A program made the translations under genes and the position numbers. Below, one piece after another: positions 1 to 5,272 of a stretch of DNA of 8,278 nt (positions are counted from its first letter, which is position 1; each line of letters starts with the position of its first letter). The notes under the pieces are model-generated. The model had not been told where the DNA came from and did no database searches. It saw only the letters and a list, made by a program, of their open reading frames with translations. This DNA comes from JAULUH01 sp032111745 (GTDB lineage Bacteria > Chloroflexota > Anaerolineae > JAAEKA01), in NCBI GenBank assembly GCA_032111745.1, contig JAULUH010000581.1:1-8278 (forward strand). The letters run 5' to 3'.

Positions 1-223
1 GGGCCTGGGCCAGCACGCCGACGATCAATGCAATCCCGGTGCTGTTGATGTAGTCGACGTCGCCAAAGTTGAGCAGCACGCGCGCTGGCTGCTGGCCGGC
101 AGCCGCGCCAAAGGCCGCGGCCAGGGCGGCGTCTGCCAGGCCGTCGATCTCGCCGTGCAGATCGATGATCGCCGCGCCGTCGTCAGTGCGCACAGCGGCG
201 GTGAAGGGACGAAACTGGGTCAT
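1..223 (-). CDS. STAS-domain anti-sigma factor antagonist (SpoIIAA/RsbV-like), partial
   Basis: This is the N-terminal 74 or so residues of a STAS protein; the C-terminus lies beyond base 1. It starts MTQFRPFTAAV, runs through a strand-helix pattern (AAIIDLHGEIDG), and reaches DYINSTGIALIVGVLAQA at residues 57-74. That last stretch matches the STAS core, where the Ser of the (D/N)S(T/S)G turn is phosphorylated by an RsbW/SpoIIAB-type kinase and dephosphorylated by a PP2C phosphatase. In known partner switches the unphosphorylated form binds the kinase and frees its client, often a sigma factor. It lies 10 nt downstream of the phosphatase/kinase gene, so it is the natural substrate (inference). 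The ATG at 223 is set by an AAGGAG Shine-Dalgarno 6 nt upstream. No sigma factor gene is visible, so the output could equally be a cyclase or another STAS client. Confidence 0.9.
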   Translation of the reverse strand, partial: MTQFRPFTAAVRTDDGAAIIDLHGEIDGLADAALAAAFGAAAGQQPARVLLNFGDVDYINSTGIALIVGVLAQA

Positions 224-229
224 GGTCAA

Positions 230-235
230 CTCCTT
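230..235 (-). promoter_or_regulatory. Shine-Dalgarno of the STAS gene, overlapping the upstream stop codon
   Basis: AAGGAG lies 6 nt before the ATG at 223 and overlaps the TAA stop (236-234) of the phosphatase gene. The overlap implies translational coupling, keeping phosphatase/kinase and substrate levels linked. This is the clearest ribosome binding site in the window and contrasts with the leaderless-looking start of the operon's first gene. Confidence 0.75.
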
Positions 236-1886
236 AGGCAACCGCGTCGTTCTCGGGCGTGAGCCGCATCACGAGATCGACGATGTGATGCCGGTCGTCA
301 CTGCTGATAGTCATTTCGTCCACCATGGCCTCGATCAGGAACAGGCCCCATCCGCGCGGGGACTGCAGCCCGGCCAGTTTGGCCTCCAGGTCGGGGGTCT
401 CGGCCTGGTGCCGGAACTGCCCACCCCCCTGGTCTACAATGCGCACCCGCACCGCCTCCGGCGAACGGAGCACCTCGATGCGCACCGGCACGTCGGGCCG
501 GTACTGGTTGCCGTGCTCCATGGCGTTCATGGTGGCCTCGGCCACAGCCGTCTTGAGGCGCTCGATGCCAGCCGGGGCCAGGGCCGTGCCACTAGCCACC
601 ACGGCAGCGACCATCTCCGTGGCCTGCCGCTCGCGGCCTGGCTCGCTGGGAATGCTGAATTCGGCCAGGTTCTGCCAGACCTCGGGCGCACCCGCCAGGA
701 TGCCATCCTCCGCCGGTGCCACCTGCGCCGGCTCCGGCAGGGTGTCGCAGTGAAGGGTCACCAGGGTCACGTCGTCCTCTTGCTCCCAGCCGGGCCCGGT
801 GAAGCCGTCCAGTTCACCCAGGGTGCAGGCAATCAGGTCGGGGTCGCCGGTGCAGCGGTCCAGCAGCGCCTGCAAGCGGGGAAAGCCAAACATCTCGCCC
901 TGGGGATCGTGCGCCTCGGCCAGGCCATCGCTGTAGAAGAGCACCGTGTCACCCGGCGCCAGGGTGATCTGCTTCTCCTCATAGGTCATGCCCGGCATCA
1001 GGCCCAACGGCATGCCCGTGGCGCGTAGCTCGGTCACACCGCCGGCACCCCGTTGGTAGGGCAGGTCGTGGCCCGCGTTGGCAAAGACCAGTTCGCCGTT
1101 GGCCGGGTTGAGCAGCGCGATCATGCAGGTTACGAACATCCTGGGCGGGATGTCCTCGTGCAGCTGCTCGTTGACCCGCTCCAGCACCAGGCCCGGGGAG
1201 ACCAGGCGCTCCGCCGCCGCCCGCAGCAGGGTGCGGGTCGTAGCCATCACCAACGCGGCCGGCACCCCCTTGTCGGTGACGTCGCCGATCACGATGCCCA
1301 CCCGGCCGTCGTCGAAGTAGAGGAAATCGTAGAAGTCGCCGCCGACCTCGCGGGCCGGCTGATAGTGCGCAGCCACCTGCCACCCGACGATGTCCGGCAG
1401 GCTCTTGGGCAGCAACGTCTGTTGGATCAGCCGGGCCACCCGCAGCTCCTGCTCGATGCGCTCCCGCTCCCGGGCCTCCTGGCGCTGCTGTTGCACCAGC
1501 TGGGCCACTCGTACTGCCGGCGCGGCTTGCACGGCCAGGTCGGTCAGCAGCTTGCGGTCGTCGCTGCTATACTCCTGGTCACTGCGCCTGCCGCCGAGAT
1601 TGATCATGCCGATCAACTCTCCCTGGCCCACCAGCGGCACCAGCACCACGACGCCGGCCTGCCGCAGCTGTTCCAGCGCGGGCGAGTCCAGCGTCAACCG
1701 GCTGATGTCCACCGCACCGGCTGCGGTCTGCAGGTAGGCCAGCAGCGGATCCGTCGGCCCGATGTCCAGGGCGATGTCCAATGGCACTAGCTCTGCGGCC
1801 TCGACGCTCGGAGCCGCTTGCTCCGGCGTTGCCGCCGGCTCCGCCGTTTGCCTGCGTATGCGAGAGAGTATTCCGGTCATATTCAT
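234..1886 (-). CDS. SpoIIE/RsbU-type PP2C serine phosphatase with GAF-like segment and fused RsbW-like HATPase domain
   Basis: A 550-residue soluble signalling protein. Residues 45-130 form a GAF-like half (DPLLAYL..., LVPLVGQGELIGMINLGGRRS). Residues 131-158 are a charged signalling helix (RERERIEQELRVARLIQQTLLP). Residues 165-378 are the SpoIIE/PP2C domain, with metal-binding acidic motifs VGGDFYD (D184), GDVTDKG (D202), YSDG (D320) and EDDVTLV (D371/D372). Residues 405-543 are an RsbW-like HATPase_c with N-box AVAEATMNAMEHGN (E450, N454), G1 box DQGGG (485-489) and G2 RGWGLFL (511-517). All key residues are present, so both activities look intact. Known relatives dephosphorylate STAS proteins, and RsbW-type domains phosphorylate them; the adjacent STAS gene fits both roles. 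The ATG at 1886 sits 6 nt after a TATAAT box; a second ATG at 1880 is possible. No membrane helix is seen. Confidence 0.95.
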   Translation of the reverse strand: MNMTGILSRIRRQTAEPAATPEQAAPSVEAAELVPLDIALDIGPTDPLLAYLQTAAGAVDISRLTLDSPALEQLRQAGVVVLVPLVGQGELIGMINLGGRRSDQEYSSDDRKLLTDLAVQAAPAVRVAQLVQQQRQEARERERIEQELRVARLIQQTLLPKSLPDIVGWQVAAHYQPAREVGGDFYDFLYFDDGRVGIVIGDVTDKGVPAALVMATTRTLLRAAAERLVSPGLVLERVNEQLHEDIPPRMFVTCMIALLNPANGELVFANAGHDLPYQRGAGGVTELRATGMPLGLMPGMTYEEKQITLAPGDTVLFYSDGLAEAHDPQGEMFGFPRLQALLDRCTGDPDLIACTLGELDGFTGPGWEQEDDVTLVTLHCDTLPEPAQVAPAEDGILAGAPEVWQNLAEFSIPSEPGRERQATEMVAAVVASGTALAPAGIERLKTAVAEATMNAMEHGNQYRPDVPVRIEVLRSPEAVRVRIVDQGGGQFRHQAETPDLEAKLAGLQSPRGWGLFLIEAMVDEMTISSDDRHHIVDLVMRLTPENDAVA

Positions 1887-1892
1887 AGCTCG

Positions 1893-1938
1893 ATTATACC
1901 CACTTATCGTCGGGAATCCGTTACGAAACTCGTTACGA
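1893..1938 (-). promoter_or_regulatory. Promoter of the phosphatase-STAS operon, with CGTAACG operator-like repeats
   Basis: On the minus strand a perfect TATAAT (1898-1893) ends 6 nt before the ATG at 1886, so transcription would begin at or next to the start codon. Seven bases upstream of it lies GACGAT (1911-1906) and twenty bases upstream lies CGTAACG (1925-1919). A second TCGTAACG copy (1938-1931) sits 12 bp further up, about one helical turn. No TTGACA-like -35 box is present at 17 nt (ACGGAT), so an activator or alternative sigma factor probably reads the upstream block. The same CGTAACG-N7-GACGAT-N7 arrangement precedes the gene starting at 4795. Confidence 0.7.
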
Positions 1939-1944
1939 TCACTG

Positions 1945-1954
1945 GTGTCGACAC
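1945..1954. promoter_or_regulatory. GTGTCGACAC palindrome upstream of the phosphatase promoter
   Basis: A perfect 10-bp palindrome lies about 60 bp upstream of the predicted transcription start of the phosphatase gene. Its position would suit an operator or a regulator half-site pair, but a 10-bp palindrome can arise by chance in GC-rich DNA. No second copy was seen in the window. Confidence 0.25.
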
Positions 1955-1988
1955 AACCACCGGCAGCGATGACTACCTTGCCCCGCCG

Positions 1989-2069
1989 CAGGGCTTCTCA
2001 GCAGTCGCTCCAGTTCACTTCCAACGCCCAAGGGCGTTCGCCTGGGGCCCAGGGCTTCTCAAAAGTCGC
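1989..2069 (+). repeat. Two imperfect direct copies of the element end, flanking a small hairpin
   Basis: CAGGGCTTCTCAGCAGTCGC (1989-2008) is repeated as CAGGGCTTCTCAAAAGTCGC (2050-2069), 18 of 20 identical and 61 bp apart. Between them lies AACGCCC-AA-GGGCGTT (2023-2038), a 7-bp stem with a 2-nt loop. The copy at 2050 is also the left inverted end of the 163-bp element described next, so the extra copy at 1989 suggests a tandem or nested second insertion, or a duplicated end. Confidence 0.7.
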
Positions 2070-2212
2070 AAACACGGCACGCCTGTCACCCTGAGCGGGT
2101 CTTGCACGCAACTTGCACACCGCCGAATCACCAGCGAAGGGTCTCGGCATACGACGGGGGATGCTTCGGCGGACCTCAGCATGACACTCACAAGGACTTT
2201 TGAGAAGCCCTG
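2050..2212. repeat. 163-bp non-autonomous interspersed repeat with 18-bp perfect inverted ends (MITE/REP-like)
   Basis: The left end CAGGGCTTCTCAAAAGTC (2050-2067) recurs as its exact reverse complement at 2195-2212. Nested inside is a second inverted pair, TGTCACCCTGAG (2084-2095) and CTCAGCATGACA (2175-2186), 10 of 12 paired, with GCGAAGGGTCTC near 2135 and TGCTTCGGCGGACCTC before the right arm. The inner core matches a TGTCA-nCTGAGC...GCGAAGGATCT...CTCAGCATGACA repeat that I recall from many bacterial genomes, Chloroflexota among them. No transposase is encoded, so mobilisation would need a partner in trans. As RNA it folds into a long hairpin and may end transcription of the upstream membrane-protein operon; it also overlaps the 3' end of that operon's last gene. 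Confidence 0.75.
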
Positions 2213-3462
2213 CCTGGGGCCTGATCCACTGTGGTTTTCAGCCACACACTCATCGTCTCCGGCTGCATCGTCTCCTGCACCACCCGCACTAGCTCGGACG
2301 TGAGCGCGTCCAAATCGGTCTCATCACGCACACTGAGCGCGAACTGCGCCAGCACCCGCTGCGCATCGTATTTCCTGCGGAAGAAACGCCGGTCGATCCA
2401 TCCCTGGACGCGCCGGCGCAGTGGCGCAAATAGGGCCGCAATGAGTAAGGTTGACACCACAATAGCGAGCGCCGACTGCTGGCCGGTCACCGAGGAAAAC
2501 AGGTTGGTCAGCAGGGTCACGCTACCGAAGTAGACCAGCGCCAGAACGGCCGTCAGCGCGGCGTAGAGCACCGTGCGCCGGATGATGACGTCGATGCCGT
2601 AGAGCCGGTACTTGAACACAGCCAGCCCAATGACTGCGGGGAGCCCCCAGAACACCAGCAGCAGCACCAGCAGGTAGATCCACGATGCAAAGATCCCCTC
2701 GTCGACCATGTCGCCAAAAAGCTCGATTGCCAGTAGTGTGGTGATGGCCACGGCCAGGAAGTAGAATAGCCATTTCAGCTGCAGGCGCATGTCACCTTGT
2801 GCACGCAGTAATCGCACGATCAGCGAAACGATTCCGGCGAGGGCCGCTCCGATAATGGCTAGCAGTGTAATGTTTTCGAGTAGAGGGCCAAGGGACTCCG
2901 GCAGCCAACCAACGGGATTGTCGATTTCGAAATTGCTGTCGGTGCTGCTGTAGATTAACGGTCCCTGTACGAGAGCGGTCAAAAGTACGCTGATAAGAGC
3001 AACGCCCGTAGTCAATCGCGCCAGTCGCTGCCAGACAGACGAGAAGAACCGCCCGTCCGGAAACAGGAAGGGCAGGAGGCTAAACATCAAGACCACTGTG
3101 ATGGGGAATGCCAGATAGCTCAACCAGGCCATCCACGCAGTTCCTGGTGTAGCCACCACTCCGGCAATGCCACAGTCGGCAAAGTAGGCCGAGAAGTAGC
3201 CGAGCAGGAAAGTGAAGCCAATGACGCTGCACAGCCAGCCAATGCGGTTGCCTGGCCGGTAGAAAACAATCAAAGCGCCCAGCAATGCAAAACCAAGCGC
3301 CGAACCCACGGTCAAAATCGTCTCGTACAACGAGAAGCCCCCGGCAGAATTGGAGCAGCCAGCCACGTGCAGCACGAGCACACCGGCCAGGCTGAGCAAG
3401 GTAGCAACCAACAGGGCCAGCGCCAGGAAACGGGAGATGCGGAGTGCGGACATCGCCTTCAT
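2188..3462 (-). CDS. Ten-helix membrane protein, kinase-less sensor-type paralogue (second gene)
   Basis: About 424 residues counted from the ATG at 3462, a start chosen because it overlaps the stop of a short upstream ORF (ATGA) and has AAAGGA 4 nt before it; an in-frame GTG at 3486 would add 8 residues. About ten hydrophobic helices are visible, roughly at 11-33, 46-67, 75-94, 112-134, 151-167, 198-219, 229-249, 258-283, 295-320 and 330-347. LFPDGRF follows helix 4. The end IDRRFFRRKYDAQ plus the helix RDETDLDALTSELVRVV and SVWLK resembles the membrane half and linker of Chloroflexota/Actinobacteria sensor kinases, but no kinase follows. Cys36 and Cys97 lie in loops and are shared with the neighbouring paralogue. 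The final tail (APGRASQKSL) is encoded by the repeat element. Function is unknown; signal sensing is an inference. Confidence 0.85.
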   Translation of the reverse strand: MKAMSALRISRFLALALLVATLLSLAGVLVLHVAGCSNSAGGFSLYETILTVGSALGFALLGALIVFYRPGNRIGWLCSVIGFTFLLGYFSAYFADCGIAGVVATPGTAWMAWLSYLAFPITVVLMFSLLPFLFPDGRFFSSVWQRLARLTTGVALISVLLTALVQGPLIYSSTDSNFEIDNPVGWLPESLGPLLENITLLAIIGAALAGIVSLIVRLLRAQGDMRLQLKWLFYFLAVAITTLLAIELFGDMVDEGIFASWIYLLVLLLVFWGLPAVIGLAVFKYRLYGIDVIIRRTVLYAALTAVLALVYFGSVTLLTNLFSSVTGQQSALAIVVSTLLIAALFAPLRRRVQGWIDRRFFRRKYDAQRVLAQFALSVRDETDLDALTSELVRVVQETMQPETMSVWLKTTVDQAPGRASQKSL

Positions 3463-3518
3463 CCGGTCCTTTGCCGAGGAGCCCACACGACCAGCGTACG
3501 GTTGATGAGGCCTTTCAT
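3459..3518 (-). CDS. Candidate 19-codon coupling/leader ORF between the two membrane-protein genes
   Basis: It reads MKGLINRTLVVWAPRQRTG then TGA. Its ATG (3518-3516) overlaps the TGA of the upstream gene (3517-3515) as ATGA, and its own TGA (3461-3459) overlaps the ATG at 3462 of the downstream gene in the same way. GAGGTG lies 8 nt before its ATG, a better ribosome binding site than either downstream start has. It could be a reinitiation relay that couples the two membrane genes, the remnant of the second gene's original start, or chance. No homologue is recognised. Confidence 0.35.
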   Translation of the reverse strand: MKGLINRTLVVWAPRQRTG

Positions 3519-4795
3519 GCGTCCGTCACCTCTGACTGAAACCTGAGCCACACGCTGACCCGCTCCGGCTGCATGGTGTCGTCCACGACCCGCACCAGTT
3601 CCGCCGTCAGCGCGTCGAGATCCGTCTCATCCCGGGCAGCCAACGCAAATCGCGCCAGCACCTGCTGCGCATCGTACTTCCGGCGAAAGAAGCGCCGGTC
3701 GATAGTATCCTGCACGCGCCGGCGAAGGGGCGCAAAGAGGGCCGCAATCACTAGGGTTGACACCACAATGGCCAGCGCGGGCTGCTGCCCCGCAAACGAC
3801 GAGAACAGGCCGGTCAGCAGGGTCACGCTGCCAAAGTAGACCAATGCCAGGATTGCCGTCAGGACGGCATAGAGTACCGTCCGCCGGATAACGATGTCGA
3901 TGTCGTACAGCCGATACTTGAACACCGCCAATCCCACTGCGACCGGCATGCCCAACCAGAAAAACAACAGCTCGATCAGGTAGAACCAGCCATCGAAAAT
4001 GGCCGGATAGAAACCACTCCCCACGACTTCCACGGCCAGGAAGAGAACTCCTGATGTGGCCAGTAGAGTGGTCAGCCACTTCATCTGCTGGCGCGTCTCG
4101 CCAGAGGAGCGGCGCCAGCGTAGCAACAATGAGACGATCCCACCCAAGAAGAGCACCATGATCAGGCGGTCGGGGCCCTGTCGGACGACGGAGTCCAGCC
4201 ACGGAGTGCTGGGCAGGTCCAGGCTGGCCGGGTTTTCGATCCAGGATCTTCCGAACGAGTCCACCCTCAGGAGGCCTGGCCAGAGCGCCCTCAACGCGTT
4301 CAACGCCAGCACAAGCGAGACGCCAGACAGGCCGGCCCGCCGCCAGCGCGCCGACAGGAAGTGGCCATCGGGGAACAACCAGGGCATCATCGCTAGCGCC
4401 AAAAAGGCGATCATATCGCCGAACCTGGCCATCCAGATCGCGTAGTCGCCGCCAGGCAACGACACCCTTCCCGACAGGCTGCATTGGCCGTAGCCATCGA
4501 CAAGAAGCGCCCACATCAGGGCAACACCGTAGAGACTGGCCAGCCAGCCAAAGCGATTCTCGGGCCGATAGGTGTTGATCAGCGCGCCCAGCAGGCTAAA
4601 GGCCAGCGCATTCAGGGGCAGCATCAAGAGGCCATAGGCCAGCGCCGGCTCCGGGCGAGAAGGATCGATCAGGCTCCTGCATCCCATTCCCTGCAGCACC
4701 AGCGCGCCGGCAAATGCCAGCGTCGCCAGGCCTAGCATGAGCCAGGAGATTGATCTGGCCAGATAGTGTGCTTGACCTCGAGCGTCAGTCGTCAT
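3515..4795 (-). CDS. Ten-helix membrane protein, kinase-less sensor-type paralogue (first gene)
   Basis: A 426-residue integral membrane protein with about ten helices, near 15-36, 52-74, 82-102, 120-142, 154-173, 209-226, 238-260, 267-292, 304-330 and 338-356. LFPDGHFLSARW (140-151) is a family motif of sensor membrane halves. Residues 290-418 match the second paralogue at about 83% (22 differences in 129 by eye), while the N-terminal half is much more divergent. It ends with basic RRRVQDTIDRRFFRRKYDAQ, a helix (DETDLDALTAELVRVVDDTM) and SVWLR, where a GAF or kinase domain would normally begin, so it has no output domain. Cys39 and Cys105 lie after helices 1 and 3 and are conserved. The ATG at 4795 lies 6 nt after TAGAAT. 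It is first in a two-gene operon and shares its promoter pattern with the phosphatase gene. Its ligand is unknown. Confidence 0.85.
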   Translation of the reverse strand: MTTDARGQAHYLARSISWLMLGLATLAFAGALVLQGMGCRSLIDPSRPEPALAYGLLMLPLNALAFSLLGALINTYRPENRFGWLASLYGVALMWALLVDGYGQCSLSGRVSLPGGDYAIWMARFGDMIAFLALAMMPWLFPDGHFLSARWRRAGLSGVSLVLALNALRALWPGLLRVDSFGRSWIENPASLDLPSTPWLDSVVRQGPDRLIMVLFLGGIVSLLLRWRRSSGETRQQMKWLTTLLATSGVLFLAVEVVGSGFYPAIFDGWFYLIELLFFWLGMPVAVGLAVFKYRLYDIDIVIRRTVLYAVLTAILALVYFGSVTLLTGLFSSFAGQQPALAIVVSTLVIAALFAPLRRRVQDTIDRRFFRRKYDAQQVLARFALAARDETDLDALTAELVRVVDDTMQPERVSVWLRFQSEVTDA

Positions 4796-4801
4796 GAGTC
4801 C

Positions 4802-4834
4802 ATTCTACTTGCCAATCGTCCAGGAATCGTTACG
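4802..4834 (-). promoter_or_regulatory. Promoter of the membrane-protein operon, same architecture as the phosphatase promoter
   Basis: TAGAAT (4807-4802) ends 6 nt before the ATG at 4795. GACGAT (4820-4815) lies 7 nt and CGTAACG (4834-4828) 20 nt upstream of it, exactly the spacings found at 1893-1925. GATTCC also occurs between the two blocks in both promoters, shifted by one base. The canonical -35 position is poor here too. Confidence 0.65.
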
Positions 4835-4904
4835 GCAGGCGCTGGTGGTACCATCGCGGCAAGAGAGTAAGCCTGGCATCCCTAAGCACGGCCCTGGCAA
4901 GCAT

Positions 4905-4933
4905 TTGCGGTGAGCGCTCAATGACTTTACAAT
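4905..4933 (+). promoter_or_regulatory. Candidate promoter of the 68-residue antitoxin-like ORF
   Basis: TTGCGG (4905-4910), a 17-nt spacer and TACAAT (4928-4933) are followed 6 nt later by ATG (4940). The -35 box matches TTGACA weakly. The 6-nt distance to ATG copies the leaderless layout of the two minus-strand promoters, although the CGTAACG block is absent. Confidence 0.45.
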
Positions 4934-4939
4934 GCAGCT

Positions 4940-5146
4940 ATGGACTCCGCAGAAAGACAACGCACCATAGCCATGGTCTACCGCACAGTAAGCCTGCAAG
5001 ATCAGCCGACCGATTTCGCCTACTGGCAGAGCCAACCTCCTGCAGCCCGGCTGGCGGCCCTGGAGGCCATTCGACTGGAATACTACGGTTGGCGCCATGA
5101 TACTCAGCCCAGACTTCAAAGAATTTGTACAATCGTTAAACGATAG
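4940..5146 (+). CDS. Small antitoxin-like protein upstream of a nucleotidyltransferase remnant
   Basis: A 68-residue protein, MDSAERQRTIAMVYRTVSLQ..., with a later in-frame ATG at 4973. Residues 25-49 (DFAYWQSQPPAARLAALEAIRLEYY) and the ending RLQRICTIVKR resemble short proteins I recall being encoded directly upstream of, and overlapping, nucleotidyltransferase-fold genes beginning M-L/I-SPDFKEF. Such pairs look like toxin-antitoxin modules, with the small protein in the antitoxin position. That assignment rests on memory and position, not a search. Here the partner survives only as an internally deleted remnant, so this would be an orphan antitoxin. The ORF is divergent from the membrane operon. 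No Shine-Dalgarno is visible before 4940; a TACAAT box 6 nt upstream suggests a leaderless start. Confidence 0.65.
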   Translation: MDSAERQRTIAMVYRTVSLQDQPTDFAYWQSQPPAARLAALEAIRLEYYGWRHDTQPRLQRICTIVKR

Positions 5147-5222
5147 CTCAGAAAACCTCAAGAAGAACAAGCAGGCTGCGGGGCGTTATCAGGACCTGAC
5201 CGACCTGGAGAATCTTCGCTAG
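5097..5222 (+). pseudogene. Internally deleted nucleotidyltransferase-like gene (41-codon remnant)
   Basis: An open frame in +1 relative to the 68-residue ORF and overlapping its last 50 bases. The first 15 residues, MILSPDFKEFVQSLN, match the N-terminus of a nucleotidyltransferase-like family I recall (MLSPDFKEFIELLN followed by a YLVVGGYA core). The last 20 or so, LKKNKQAAGRYQDLTDLENL, match the C-terminus of the same proteins (DLxxNKxAxGRPQDLxDLExL). The catalytic core GGxA...TxDLD, normally well over 100 residues, is missing, and the two ends join in frame near residues 16-20. As it stands the product cannot be a working nucleotidyltransferase. The ends being preserved without stops suggests a fairly recent deletion, or selection for a mini-protein. 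Confidence 0.65.
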
Positions 5223-5272
5223 ATCGACATGAACCGCCGGTAGAACGTCGCGTGGCGAAGCACCAGGCACGG

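Noticed and set aside
69..1028. Long plus-strand ORFs opposite the phosphatase, glycosyltransferase and hydrolase genes
   Set aside because: These are GC-rich shadow frames, with His/Arg/Ala-rich composition mirroring real genes; the opposite strand carries complete catalytic motifs.
2015..2245. 76-codon minus-strand ORF across the repeat element
   Set aside because: It lies almost entirely inside the inverted repeat and overlaps the membrane-protein gene's end; its translation is the typical by-product of reading such repeats, with no recognisable protein features.
3515..4795. Complete histidine kinase
   Set aside because: The membrane half and linker resemble sensor kinases, but no H-box, N-box or G-box follows before the stop codon in either paralogue.
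4805..5170. 121-codon minus-strand ORF opposite the antitoxin-like gene
   Set aside because: It is antisense to the 68-residue ORF and the nucleotidyltransferase remnant, both of which show family-like motifs, and it covers the shared intergenic promoters. No domain is recognisable.
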